Positions 53,417 through 62,132 of a stretch of DNA of 64,000 nt are shown in pieces. This DNA is from Streptomyces sp. CA-278952. GTDB taxonomy: Bacteria; Actinomycetota; Actinomycetes; Streptomycetales; Streptomycetaceae. A program made the position numbers and the translations under genes. Numbering within the stretch: the first letter of the stretch is position 1; each line of letters begins with the position of its first letter. The notes under the pieces were generated by a model that was given only the letters and a program-made list of their open reading frames with translations, was not told the origin of the DNA and did no database searches. The stretch spans positions 6,979,501-7,043,500 of the forward strand of contig NZ_CP112880.1 in NCBI RefSeq assembly GCF_028747205.1, given 5' to 3'.

Positions 53417-54619
53417 TCAGCGCACCGCCACCACCGCCGAGCCGTGCCCGAACAGCCCCTGGTTCGCTGTGATGCCGACCCGTGCGCCCGGTACCTGCCG
53501 CTCCCCGGCCCGTCCGCGCAACTGCCCGGTGAGCTCGCAGACCTGCGCGATGGCCTGGGCGGGGACGGCCTCGCCGAACGAGGCGAGACCGCCGCTCGTG
53601 TTCACCGGAACCCGGCCGCCCAGCGCGGTCGCCCCCGTCCGCAGCAGCTTCGCTCCCTCACCGGGACCACAGAGCCCGAGGTCCTCGTACCACTCCAGCT
53701 CCAGGGCCGTGGACAGGTCGTAGACCTCGGCCAGTGAGAGATCCTCCGGCCCGATCCCCGCCTCCTCGTACGCGGTCCGCGCGATCGAGGCGCGGAAGCT
53801 CTCGGGGGAGGGGGCCACCGCCACCGCCGAGTCCGTGCCGATGTCCGGCAGGTCCAGGACGGTCCTCGGGAACGTGGGCGTCACGGTGGAGACGGCCCGG
53901 ATCCGCACCGGATCCCGCACCCCGCGACGCCGCGCGAACTCCATGCTGGACAGCACCAAGGCGGCGGCTCCGTCGGACGTGGCGCAGATGTCCAGCAGCC
54001 GCAGCGGATCGGCGACCATCGCGGAGGCGGCGACCTCCTCGGCGGTGACCGGCACCCGGTAGCGGGCGTACTCGTTCAGCGCTCCCGCCGCCGCGTTCTT
54101 CACCTTGACCAGGGCGAAGTCCTCCTGGGTGTCCCCGTACAGCGCCATGCGGCGACGGGCGTACAGCCCGAAGTAGGCCGGATTCGTCGCCCCGAGCGCC
54201 CGGAAGCGCAACCAGTCCGGGTCGTCGGGCCGCTCCCCGCCCGCCGGGGCGAAGAACCCCTTGGGCGCCGCGTCGGCCCCCACCACCAGCACCACGTCCG
54301 CCAGTCCCGCCAGGATCTGCGCCCGCGCCGTGTCGATCGCCTGAGCCCCGGAGGCGCAGGCCGCGTACACGGACGCCACCCGCGCCCCCTGCCACCCGAG
54401 CGCCCGGGCGAACGTCGCCCCCGCCACGTACCCCGGATAGCCCCCGCGCACCGTCTGCGCGCCCACCACCGACCGGACCTCGGGCCAGCCGATGCCCGCG
54501 TCCGCGAGGGCGGCGTGCGCGGCGATCCGCCCGTACGTGACGAAACCGCGCCCCCACTTGCCCCACGGGTGCATCCCGGCCCCGAGGACGGCCACGTCGC
54601 CGGCCCTCCCGCCGGTCAT
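53417..54619 (-). CDS. Thiolase-like protein (Ltp2/SCP2-thiolase type)
   Basis: 400 residues. VASVYAACASGAQAIDTARA holds the Cys (about 83) and the N-terminal thiolase half; the C-terminal NTSGGLASFGEAVPAQAIAQ lacks the GHPxGATG histidine block of true thiolases. Family knowledge: such thiolase-fold proteins partnered with a DUF35 protein act as aldolases (as Ltp2-ChsH2 does in steroid degradation) rather than classical thiolases. The ATG at 54619 overlaps the DUF35 gene stop as ATGA. Substrate unknown. Confidence 0.85.
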   Translation of the reverse strand: MTGGRAGDVAVLGAGMHPWGKWGRGFVTYGRIAAHAALADAGIGWPEVRSVVGAQTVRGGYPGYVAGATFARALGWQGARVASVYAACASGAQAIDTARAQILAGLADVVLVVGADAAPKGFFAPAGGERPDDPDWLRFRALGATNPAYFGLYARRRMALYGDTQEDFALVKVKNAAAGALNEYARYRVPVTAEEVAASAMVADPLRLLDICATSDGAAALVLSSMEFARRRGVRDPVRIRAVSTVTPTFPRTVLDLPDIGTDSAVAVAPSPESFRASIARTAYEEAGIGPEDLSLAEVYDLSTALELEWYEDLGLCGPGEGAKLLRTGATALGGRVPVNTSGGLASFGEAVPAQAIAQVCELTGQLRGRAGERQVPGARVGITANQGLFGHGSAVVAVR

Positions 54620-55098
54620 GAACCGGCCCCTGCCGCCGCTACGGGACGCCAGTGCCAGGTCGTGTGCACGACTCCCGTCGCCCGGTCCTCGTCCAGGACA
54701 CCCGGTACGACCTCCACCACCGAGCCGACGGGGAGATCGGCCACGGCCACCCCCGGGGCGGCCTGCCCCAGCACCACCATGCGCTCGGCGGCCAGCTCGA
54801 CGGCGACCAGGGTGTACGGAGTCCAGGGCGCCTCGGGGTCGCTGACGTACGGGGGAGGGGGCCGGTAGCGCCCGTCGGTGCAGGACCACACCGTGCCCCG
54901 CTTCGACAGCGGAGCCTCCTCCAGCTCGCCGCCGGGGCAGCCCGGGTTGCGGCAGTGGCCGTCCTCCCGGGGGAAGTGCACCGACCGGCAGTCGGAGCAC
55001 CGGGTGCCCAGCAGCCGGAAATCCTCCTCCGCGGCGTCCTCGGTGAACCAACCGGCCACCACGGGTATGCGCGTGCGCGACAAAGCCCCTCCCGGCAC
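54616..55098 (-). CDS. DUF35 / OB-fold zinc-ribbon partner
   Basis: About 160 residues from GTG 55098. RCSDCRSVHFPREDGHCRNPGC is a rubredoxin-like zinc ribbon (Cys pairs, shown as CSDC and CRNPGC), followed by an OB-fold (WSCTDGRYRPPPPYVSD, TPYTLVAVELAAERMVVLGQ). Family knowledge: DUF35 proteins form complexes with thiolase-like aldolases. The start is uncertain: GTG 55098 or TTG 55083. The upstream operator palindrome at 55103-55119 must lie outside the gene. Confidence 0.8.
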   Translation of the reverse strand: MPGGALSRTRIPVVAGWFTEDAAEEDFRLLGTRCSDCRSVHFPREDGHCRNPGCPGGELEEAPLSKRGTVWSCTDGRYRPPPPYVSDPEAPWTPYTLVAVELAAERMVVLGQAAPGVAVADLPVGSVVEVVPGVLDEDRATGVVHTTWHWRPVAAAGAGS

Positions 55099-55102
55099 TG
55101 AA

Positions 55103-55119
55103 TCTGACGGAACGTCAGA
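55103..55119. promoter_or_regulatory. TetR-type operator palindrome
   Basis: TCTGACG-GAA-CGTCAGA is a perfect 17-bp palindrome immediately upstream of the DUF35 start. The TGACG/CGTCA half-sites are typical of TetR-family operators before actinobacterial lipid genes. The regulator is not in this window. Confidence 0.65.
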
Positions 55120-55228
55120 AGTGTGCCACGGGCGCCCTCGTCCGGCGAGGGGTCCGGCCCGCCGACCCTGGCCGAGCCCGGCCCGCCGACCCGCCCCGGC
55201 GCGCCGACCCGCCCCGGCGCGCCGGGCC

Positions 55229-55630
55229 TCAGCCGCGCCCGTCCCCGCCCTGCCCGTGTTCACCCCCGCCGGTACTCCCGCCCTCGCCGTGCTCCGCCAG
55301 CCACTTCGCCGCGGTCTCCGCCAACTCCGCGTCCCGGCCCGCGAGCATCGTCCGGATCATCTGCGCGTCACCGCGCAGCGACCACGCCGGATGCCCGAAC
55401 GTGGCCGGGTTGTTCTTCTCGATCAGGAAGTGCGCGGGCCACGCCGTGCCGTAACCGATCAGCGGCAGAGCCGCGAGATAGCGTTTCCGGCCCCGCGCGA
55501 GCCCGTACGCGGAGATCGCGAGCCCGGTCAGGGTGCCGGTGAGATGGACCCAGCGGGTGGCAGCACGGGAGTGCATCGCGACGTAGTACGGCCAGAATTC
55601 CTCGTACGTATCGAACGTCTGCTGTGACAT
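55229..55630 (-). CDS. DUF962 / Mpo1-like membrane protein
   Basis: 133 residues: FWPYYVAMHSRAATRWVHLTGT with the family's MHS...WVH histidine motif, two hydrophobic helices (TGLAISAYGLARG, YLAALPLIGYGTAW) and PAHFLIEKNNPATFGHPAW with the second His set. Family knowledge: yeast Mpo1 is an Fe2+-dependent dioxygenase of 2-hydroxy fatty acids. The bacterial role is not established. Gly/Glu-rich tail. Confidence 0.88.
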   Translation of the reverse strand: MSQQTFDTYEEFWPYYVAMHSRAATRWVHLTGTLTGLAISAYGLARGRKRYLAALPLIGYGTAWPAHFLIEKNNPATFGHPAWSLRGDAQMIRTMLAGRDAELAETAAKWLAEHGEGGSTGGGEHGQGGDGRG

Positions 55631-55761
55631 ACGGGCACCGTAGCCGCCCGATCGGCAACCGAACACGCCGCTTTCGCGTCCGAGATGAAGAACGGGCGGC
55701 CGGAGCCCACGGGGGTGGTCCCGGTCGCCCGTTCCCCACCCCTCGGGGCGACTGTTTTCGG

Positions 55762-56568
55762 TCAGCGCCCGGCGACCGAGCGGCGGTGCACCGGGAAGTC
55801 GAAATACGTGTCCGGGAACGGCTCCGGCCTGAACGTGAAGTGCCACCACTCCTCCGGCAGGTTCACGAACCCCACCTCGCTCAACGTCCGCTTCAGGAAC
55901 TGCCGGTTGGCGCGCTGAGACCCCTGGACCCGGGGATCGTCCGTGTGCGACAGGGTGTCGAAGCAGTCGTAACCCGTGCCCATGTCCACCGAGTTGTCGG
56001 GGAACCGCACGTCCTTCGGCGCGAAGCAGGGGGCCAGCGGCTCGCCCGGACGGTACGGCCCGGTCGGCAGGGCGGGGAGCCGGACCAGGGTCAGGTCCAC
56101 CGTGCTGCCCCGGCTGTGCCCGGACTTCTCCGCGATGTAGCCGTCCTCGAACAGCCGGTCCTTGTCGACCCGCGGATAGAACTCCCCCTTCATGGTCTGG
56201 TCGTCGAGGTCCTTCGCCCACCGCACGAAATGGTCCACCGCCCGCTGTGGCCGGTAGCAGTCGTACACCTTCAGTGAGTACCCCTGAGGCAACAGCCGCC
56301 GCTGCGCCAGGTGCAGGGCACGGGCGGCCGGCCGGGTCAGGATGCAGACCGGCTGCCGGTATCCGTCCACCCTCTCGCCGAGGAAGGTGTGCGCCGTGGT
56401 GTAACGCATCTCCTGGATGATCGTCGGGTCCACCGAGCGCAGCGCCACGAACTCCTCGGGAGCTTTCGGTTCGGGGCGCGCCTGCGCCGCGGGGGAGAGG
56501 GCGGTGACGGCGAGGAGGGCGGCGGCCGTGGCGGCCAGAGCACGCAGAGCGGTACGCATTCCTGTCAT
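55762..56568 (-). CDS. D-Ala-D-Ala dipeptidase-like protein (VanX type, M15D), secreted
   Basis: 268 residues. Residues 1-30 form a signal peptide (LRALAATAAALLAVTALSPA, cut after AQA). Zinc ligands follow the SxHxxGxxxD pattern in KSGHSRGSTVDLTL (His151, Asp158) and EEWWHFTF near the end; YDCYRPQRAV carries the Arg. Family knowledge: cleaves D-Ala-D-Ala. Housekeeping copies without other van genes take part in wall turnover; no vanHA here, so resistance is not implied. ATG 56568 chosen; GTG 56574 is possible. Confidence 0.88.
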   Translation of the reverse strand: MTGMRTALRALAATAAALLAVTALSPAAQARPEPKAPEEFVALRSVDPTIIQEMRYTTAHTFLGERVDGYRQPVCILTRPAARALHLAQRRLLPQGYSLKVYDCYRPQRAVDHFVRWAKDLDDQTMKGEFYPRVDKDRLFEDGYIAEKSGHSRGSTVDLTLVRLPALPTGPYRPGEPLAPCFAPKDVRFPDNSVDMGTGYDCFDTLSHTDDPRVQGSQRANRQFLKRTLSEVGFVNLPEEWWHFTFRPEPFPDTYFDFPVHRRSVAGR

Positions 56569-56714
56569 GGGCACACCGTCTATCAGCTTCGTGGCCTCCG
56601 GGAAAGGACACGGCGTCGCTTCCCCCGGAAATCAGGGACGGCCGGAGAGCCGAAAGGGCCGGAGAGAGCCGGAAGGGCCGAAATGCCGGAAGGACGGTTC
56701 GATACAGTCCGCCC

Positions 56715-57281
56715 GTGTCCGAACCCGACAGCAGCCCCTCCCCGACCGCCGTCCCGCAGCCGCCCCGGTATGTACGGGATTCCCACTGCGGTACCTGCGG
56801 AGCCCCGTACACCGCGCTACCGTCCGCGGGTGCCTGGCCCCGCACCTGCGCGCACTGCCGAACCACCGCCTACCGCAACCCGCTCCCTGTCGCGGTCGCC
56901 CTGCTACCCGTCACCGGCCCGCGCTCCACCGGACTCGTCGTCATCACCCGCACCATCGAGCCCCAGAAGGGCGGAACGGCCCTGCCCGGCGGGTTCATCG
57001 ACCATGCCGAGGACTGGCGTGCGGCGGTCGTCCGGGAGTTGCGCGAGGAGACCGGCATCGAGGCCGCCGCAGAGGACGTCCGTCTCGCCGACACCCTCAG
57101 CGACACCGCCGGCCACCTCCTGGTCTTCGGCCTTCTCCCGGCACGCCCCCTCGCGAGCCTCCCGCCCTCGGTCCCCACCGACGAGACATCCGGCTACGAC
57201 GTCCTGTACGGCCCGCGCCCCCTGGCCTTCCCGTTGCACACGGAGGCGGCCGACGCCTGGTTCGCAGGCCGCCACGGCTGA
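56715..57281 (+). CDS. Nudix hydrolase with zinc ribbon
   Basis: 188 residues. A zinc ribbon (Cys 25, 28, 45, 48) precedes the Nudix fold. The Nudix box GX5EX7REUXEEXGU fits exactly from Gly93 to Ile115 (GFIDHAE, RELREETGI). Family knowledge: NADH pyrophosphatase (NudC)-like or related diphosphate hydrolase. The zinc ribbon plus Nudix is the NudC order, but the NudC SQPWPFPxS tail is missing. GTG start at 56715; divergent from the VanX-like gene. Confidence 0.88.
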   Translation: MSEPDSSPSPTAVPQPPRYVRDSHCGTCGAPYTALPSAGAWPRTCAHCRTTAYRNPLPVAVALLPVTGPRSTGLVVITRTIEPQKGGTALPGGFIDHAEDWRAAVVRELREETGIEAAAEDVRLADTLSDTAGHLLVFGLLPARPLASLPPSVPTDETSGYDVLYGPRPLAFPLHTEAADAWFAGRHG

Positions 57282-57361
57282 GGCCGTCACAGTCGGGGCG
57301 GCCACGGCTGAGGCCACTGGACCCCACGCGCCGGCCCCGCACGCGCCGGGACCCGCTCCCT

Positions 57362-57480
57362 GATCCGACCCGGTCCGACCTGATCCGACCCGGTCCGACC
57401 TGATCCGACCCGGTCCCACCTGGTCCGACCCGGTCCCACCTGGTCCGACCTGATGCGACCTGGTCCGACCTGGTCCGAAC
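57362..57480. repeat. 12-copy 10-bp tandem repeat
   Basis: Twelve units in a row of GGTCCGACCT/GATCCGACCC type, period exactly 10 bases, between the convergent Nudix and GH31 genes. Each unit is nearly palindromic (GGTC-GACC). Last unit ends 8 bases before the GH31 stop. Confidence 0.9.
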
Positions 57481-57488
57481 GAGAGGCC

Positions 57489-59858
57489 CTAAGGGCTGTC
57501 CCGCCCCCGCACCCCCCGCACCCGTACCGGAAAGTCGACCCCGCCCTCCGCGCCGTCCCGCTCCACCACCACACGGTCGCCTTCCCACCGCGTCACATAC
57601 CGCTCGACCTCCGCCTCCGCCCACCCGTCGCCCGGGTCCCGCACCACCAGCCCGCCGCCGGTACGCCCCGGCGCGGGCGCCCACACCTCCAGCTCCGGGC
57701 CGCCGTCCGCACCCCGTACCGGAATCACCGCGCCCGCCCTCGCCAGCACCGGCACCCGCGACAGGGGAGCGTCGAACAGGACCTGGCCCGGGCCCTCGTA
57801 CGCCCGCCCGGTCGCCGTGTCGTACCACCGCCCCCGGGGCAGCCGCACCGCCCGCCGCCGCGTCCCCGGCTCCAGCACCGGAGCCACCAACAGCGCGTCG
57901 CCCAACAGGAACGCGTCCTCGCACTCCCGCAACGCCCGGTCACCCGGCGCGCCCCACCACATCGGCCGCACATAGGGCGCGCCGGTCATCCGCGCCACAT
58001 GCGACAGCGTCACGAAGTACGGGCGCAGCCGCTCCCGCTCCACCAGCGCCGCCCGCGCGTGCTCCAGTACCTCAGGACCGAACTCCCACGGCTCCCGCCG
58101 CCCCGCGTCGATCGCCGCATGGGTCCGGAACAACGGCAGATACGCCCCCAGCTGGAACCACCGCAGATACAGCTCCGGCGACGGGAACCCGTCGAACCCG
58201 CCCACATCCGGACCCGAATACGGCACCCCGCACAGCCCCAGCCCCACCACCAGCGACAACGAAGCCCGCAGCCCCGGCCACCCCGTCGACACATCACCGG
58301 ACCAGGTGCCCCCGTACCTCTGCATCCCCGCCCAGCCCGACCGCGAGAACAAGAACGGCCGCTCCTCCGGACGGAACCGGAGCAGCCCCTCATAACCCGC
58401 CCTCGCCATCGCCAGGGCGTACACGTTGTGCGCCTCCCGGTGATCACCACCCGCGCCCTCCAGCACATGCCGGGCCGAACGCGGCAGCGACGGATCCCCG
58501 AACGCCGCGAACGACACCGGCTCGTTCATGTCGTGCCAGACCCCCGAGAAGCCCTGCGCAAGCCGTTCCTCGTACAGAGATCCCCACCAATTCCGCACAA
58601 GCGGATCAGTGAAGTCCGGATAGACCGAGGCCCCCGGCCACACCTCCCCGACCACCACCCGCCCCCGCGCGTCCCGGACGTACGCCCCCCGCTCCCCGAC
58701 CGCCGCCCCCGCGTCGAACACCGCGTCGCCGGGCTCCGCCTTCACCGCCGGATCCACGATCGACACCAGCCGCACCCCGTCCTCGCGCAGCTCCTCCGCC
58801 AGCGCCGGCAACGCGGGGAACCGCGCACGGTCCACCGTGAACACCCGATGCGCGTCGTAGTGGTCGATGTCCAGATGCAGCACCGACAGCGGCAGCCCCC
58901 GCTCCCGGTACCCGTCGACCACCCGCCGCACCTCCACCTCGCTGCCGAACCCCCACCGGGCATGCTGCGGCCCCAGCGCCCAGGACGGCGGCAGCGCCGG
59001 CGCGCCCGTCAGCGCCGTCCAGCCCTGGAGCACCCGGGCCGGCGTCCCCGCCACCACCCAGCAGCGCAGCGGCCCGCCCTCCATCCGCACCTCGCAGGCG
59101 CCCGGCCGGTCATGCCCCGAACCGGCGCCCTCCTCGCCCTCCCGCAGCACCACCCGTCCCGCCCAGCTGTTGTCGTGAAACACCAGATGCGTCCCCGCGT
59201 CCGACACCACTACCTGCACCGGCATCGTCAGATACAGCGGATCGTCCCCCGGACCGAAACGCCCGCCCGGATCGGTGTTCCACAGCCCGTACACCCCGTC
59301 CCGCAACCGGGGCCCGCCCGCCCGGCCCCCCAGCCCGAAGAACCGCGCGTCCGCCGGCACCTCGGAGCGCTGCACCCACCGCACCGGCCCCCCGCCCGCC
59401 GGCTCCCACCAGCGCGGGGGCAGCTCCCGCCGCAACAGCAACCCGCCCGGCGTCCGCAGCTCCACCGCCCCGGTCCGCGACACCACCACCGTCAGCCGCT
59501 CCGACACCACCTGCCAGCCGCCGTCCTTGTCCGGCTCCAGCACCGCCCGCGGATCCGGCGCGGGCGCCTCACCCGCCACCGCGTACGACGGCAGCGGCTC
59601 CGCCCCGTCCCACGCCCAGAACACCGCACCGCCCACCGACACACGGATACGCAGCTCCGAACGGGCGAACCGCACCACACCCCCACCCGGGCCCGGCTCC
59701 GCACCCGTCAGCGCACCGGGCACCCGGGCCCGCTCCACCCCCCGCGGCGGCAGCGCCGCCGCGTCCGCGGACCGCCGCCGCCACGCCGAACGCACCGTGC
59801 GCAGCCCCCGCACCGAACCGACCAACCTCACCCGACGCACCAGGTCACGACCGTCCAT
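57489..59858 (-). CDS. GH31 alpha-glucosidase-like enzyme
   Basis: 789 residues, cytosolic (no signal peptide). The (beta/alpha)8 catalytic domain contains LSVLHLDIDHYDAHRVF, GVWHDMNEPVSFAAFGDPSL with the nucleophile Asp (WxDMNE), and YSGPDVGGFDGFPSPELYLR with the acid region (about 420-580). N-terminal beta-sandwich and C-terminal sandwich domains frame it. Family knowledge: alpha-glucosidase or alpha-xylosidase type. No transporter gene in the neighbourhood gives a substrate. ATG 59858 preferred. Confidence 0.9.
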   Translation of the reverse strand: MDGRDLVRRVRLVGSVRGLRTVRSAWRRRSADAAALPPRGVERARVPGALTGAEPGPGGGVVRFARSELRIRVSVGGAVFWAWDGAEPLPSYAVAGEAPAPDPRAVLEPDKDGGWQVVSERLTVVVSRTGAVELRTPGGLLLRRELPPRWWEPAGGGPVRWVQRSEVPADARFFGLGGRAGGPRLRDGVYGLWNTDPGGRFGPGDDPLYLTMPVQVVVSDAGTHLVFHDNSWAGRVVLREGEEGAGSGHDRPGACEVRMEGGPLRCWVVAGTPARVLQGWTALTGAPALPPSWALGPQHARWGFGSEVEVRRVVDGYRERGLPLSVLHLDIDHYDAHRVFTVDRARFPALPALAEELREDGVRLVSIVDPAVKAEPGDAVFDAGAAVGERGAYVRDARGRVVVGEVWPGASVYPDFTDPLVRNWWGSLYEERLAQGFSGVWHDMNEPVSFAAFGDPSLPRSARHVLEGAGGDHREAHNVYALAMARAGYEGLLRFRPEERPFLFSRSGWAGMQRYGGTWSGDVSTGWPGLRASLSLVVGLGLCGVPYSGPDVGGFDGFPSPELYLRWFQLGAYLPLFRTHAAIDAGRREPWEFGPEVLEHARAALVERERLRPYFVTLSHVARMTGAPYVRPMWWGAPGDRALRECEDAFLLGDALLVAPVLEPGTRRRAVRLPRGRWYDTATGRAYEGPGQVLFDAPLSRVPVLARAGAVIPVRGADGGPELEVWAPAPGRTGGGLVVRDPGDGWAEAEVERYVTRWEGDRVVVERDGAEGGVDFPVRVRGVRGRDSP

Positions 59859-60077
59859 GGCGCACACCCTGCCACCCGCCCGACCCGCAGAACCTCCCGT
59901 TCAACTCCCGTTCACCCATGCCGGCCGGAGAAGGGCGGAACTCCTGACGGAGGGGCCACCCTGGTGCCGAAGACGATCACATGGCATCGTCCGTGTCAGC
60001 CGCTCACGCGCACATCCCGGCCCGTGCGGCGCCGACACGCCCACCCCGCGTACCCGTACAGCCAGGGAGCAGCCCTC

Positions 60078-62057
60078 ATGACCGCAGCCACGCCCGACGC
60101 CCCGCTCTGGCAGCCCGGCCCCGACCGCATCGAGGCCGCGGCCGTCACCCGCTTCCAGAACTGGGCCGCGACCCGGTACGGCGCCCCGGCCGAGGGCGGA
60201 TACGCGGCCCTGCACCGCTGGTCCGTCGACGAACTCGACAGCTTCTGGCAGGCCGTCGCCGAGTGGTTCGACATCCGCTTCTCCACGCCGTACGAGAGCG
60301 TCCTCGGCGACCGCGCGATGCCCGGCGCCACCTGGTTCCCCGGCGCCACCCTCAACTACGCCGAACACGCCCTGCGCACCGCGGAGGACCCGGCCCGCGC
60401 CGACACCCCCGCCCTGCTGTACGTCGACGAGACCCACACCCAGTCCCCTGTCAGCTGGGCCGAACTCCGCCGTCAGGTCGGCGCGCTGGCCGCCGAACTC
60501 CGCGCGCTGGGCGTCACCCCCGGCGACCGCGTCAGCGGCTACCTTCCCAACATCCCGCAGGCCGTCGTCGCCTTCCTCGCCACCGCGGCCGTCGGCGGCA
60601 TCTGGACCTCCTGCGCCCCCGACTTCGGCGCCCGCAGCGTCCTCGACCGGTTCCAGCAGATCGAACCCGTCGTCCTGTTCACCGTCGACGGCTACCGCTA
60701 CGGCGGCAAGGAACACGACCGCACCGAGACCGTCGCCGAACTCCGCCGCGAACTGCCCACCCTGCGCGCCGTCGTCCACATCCCGCTGCTCGGCACCGAC
60801 GCCCCCGAAGGCGCGCTCGCCTGGGCCGCCCTCACCTCCGCCGACACCGAGCCGGTCTTCGAACAGGTCCCCTTCGAGCACCCGCTCTGGGTCCTCTACT
60901 CCTCCGGCACCACCGGCCTGCCCAAGGCCATCGTCCAGTCCCAGGGCGGCATCCTGCTCGAACACTTCAAGCAGATCGGCCTGCACTGCGACCTCGGACC
61001 CGAGGACCGCTTCTTCTGGTACACCTCCACCGGCTGGATGATGTGGAACTTCCTCGTCTCCGGCCTCCTCACCGGCACCACCGTCGTCCTGTACGACGGC
61101 AGCCCCGGCTATCCGGACGTCCAAGCCCAGTGGCGGGTCGCCGAACAGACCGGCGCGACGCTCTACGGCACCTCCGCCGCGTACGTCATGGCCTGCCGCA
61201 AGGCCGACGTCCACCCCGGCCGCGACTTCGACCTCTCCCGCGTCCAGTGCGTCGCCACCACCGGATCACCGCTCCCGCCCGACGGCTTCCGCTGGCTCCA
61301 CGACGAGGTGGCCGAAGACCTCTGGATCGCCTCCGTCAGCGGCGGCACCGACGTCTGCAGCTGCTTCGCCGGAGCCGTCCCCACCCTCCCCGTCCACATC
61401 GGCGAACTCCAGGCCCCCTGCCTCGGCACCGACCTCCAGTCCTGGGACCCGGCCGGCGAACCCCTCATCGGCGAGGTCGGCGAACTCGTCGTCACCAACC
61501 CCCTCCCGTCCATGCCGATCCGCTTCTGGAACGACCCCGACGGCAGCCGCTACCACGACAGCTACTTCGACATGTACCCCGGCGTCTGGCGCCACGGGGA
61601 CTGGATCACCCTCACCGACCACGGCTCGGTGATCATCCACGGCCGCTCCGACTCCACTCTGAACCGCCAGGGCGTCCGCATGGGCTCCGCCGACATCTAC
61701 GAGGCCGTCGAACGGCTCCCCGAGATCCGCGAATCCCTCGTCATCGGCCTCGAAGAACCCGACGGCGGCTACTGGATGCCGCTCTTCGTCCACCTCGCCG
61801 ACGGCGCGACCCTCGACGACGAGCTGCGGGACGCGATCAAGCGGACCATCCGCGAGAACCTCTCCCCACGCCACGTACCGGACGAGGTCATCGAGGTCCC
61901 CGCCATCCCGCACACCCTCACCGGCAAGCGCATCGAGGTTCCGGTCAAGCGCCTCCTCCAGGGAACCGAGCTGGCCAAGGCGGTCAACCCGGGCTCCGTC
62001 GACAACCTCGACCTCCTCCACTTCTACGCCGAACTGGCCGCGAACCGAAACCGCTAG
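60078..62057 (+). CDS. Acetoacetyl-CoA synthetase
   Basis: 659 residues, normal for acetoacetate-CoA ligases. N-terminal FWQAVAEWFDIRFSTPYESVLGDRAMPGATWFPG, then the ANL AMP-binding motif YSSGTTGLPKAIVQSQGG, ending in the C-terminal lid motif TGKRIEVPVKRLLQG (Lys of the lid). Known reaction: acetoacetate + CoA + ATP to acetoacetyl-CoA + AMP + PPi, used in polyhydroxybutyrate and ketone body metabolism. GGGAGC precedes the ATG; the 219 bases upstream form the divergent promoter region with GH31. Confidence 0.92.
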   Translation: MTAATPDAPLWQPGPDRIEAAAVTRFQNWAATRYGAPAEGGYAALHRWSVDELDSFWQAVAEWFDIRFSTPYESVLGDRAMPGATWFPGATLNYAEHALRTAEDPARADTPALLYVDETHTQSPVSWAELRRQVGALAAELRALGVTPGDRVSGYLPNIPQAVVAFLATAAVGGIWTSCAPDFGARSVLDRFQQIEPVVLFTVDGYRYGGKEHDRTETVAELRRELPTLRAVVHIPLLGTDAPEGALAWAALTSADTEPVFEQVPFEHPLWVLYSSGTTGLPKAIVQSQGGILLEHFKQIGLHCDLGPEDRFFWYTSTGWMMWNFLVSGLLTGTTVVLYDGSPGYPDVQAQWRVAEQTGATLYGTSAAYVMACRKADVHPGRDFDLSRVQCVATTGSPLPPDGFRWLHDEVAEDLWIASVSGGTDVCSCFAGAVPTLPVHIGELQAPCLGTDLQSWDPAGEPLIGEVGELVVTNPLPSMPIRFWNDPDGSRYHDSYFDMYPGVWRHGDWITLTDHGSVIIHGRSDSTLNRQGVRMGSADIYEAVERLPEIRESLVIGLEEPDGGYWMPLFVHLADGATLDDELRDAIKRTIRENLSPRHVPDEVIEVPAIPHTLTGKRIEVPVKRLLQGTELAKAVNPGSVDNLDLLHFYAELAANRNR

Positions 62058-62132
62058 GCCGCTGGTCAGCCCGCTTGTCAGTCCCCCTGATTACTCTGAG
62101 TGAGCAAGCATTCACCGCGCACAGGGGGACAC

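Noticed and set aside
53417..54619. Ordinary acetyl-CoA acetyltransferase
   Set aside because: The C-terminal His block GHPxGATG is missing and the partner is a DUF35 protein.
55762..56568. Vancomycin resistance gene
   Set aside because: VanX-like dipeptidase with a signal peptide and no vanH/vanA neighbours; more likely wall turnover.
57362..57480. CRISPR-like array
   Set aside because: A 10-base period without spacers.
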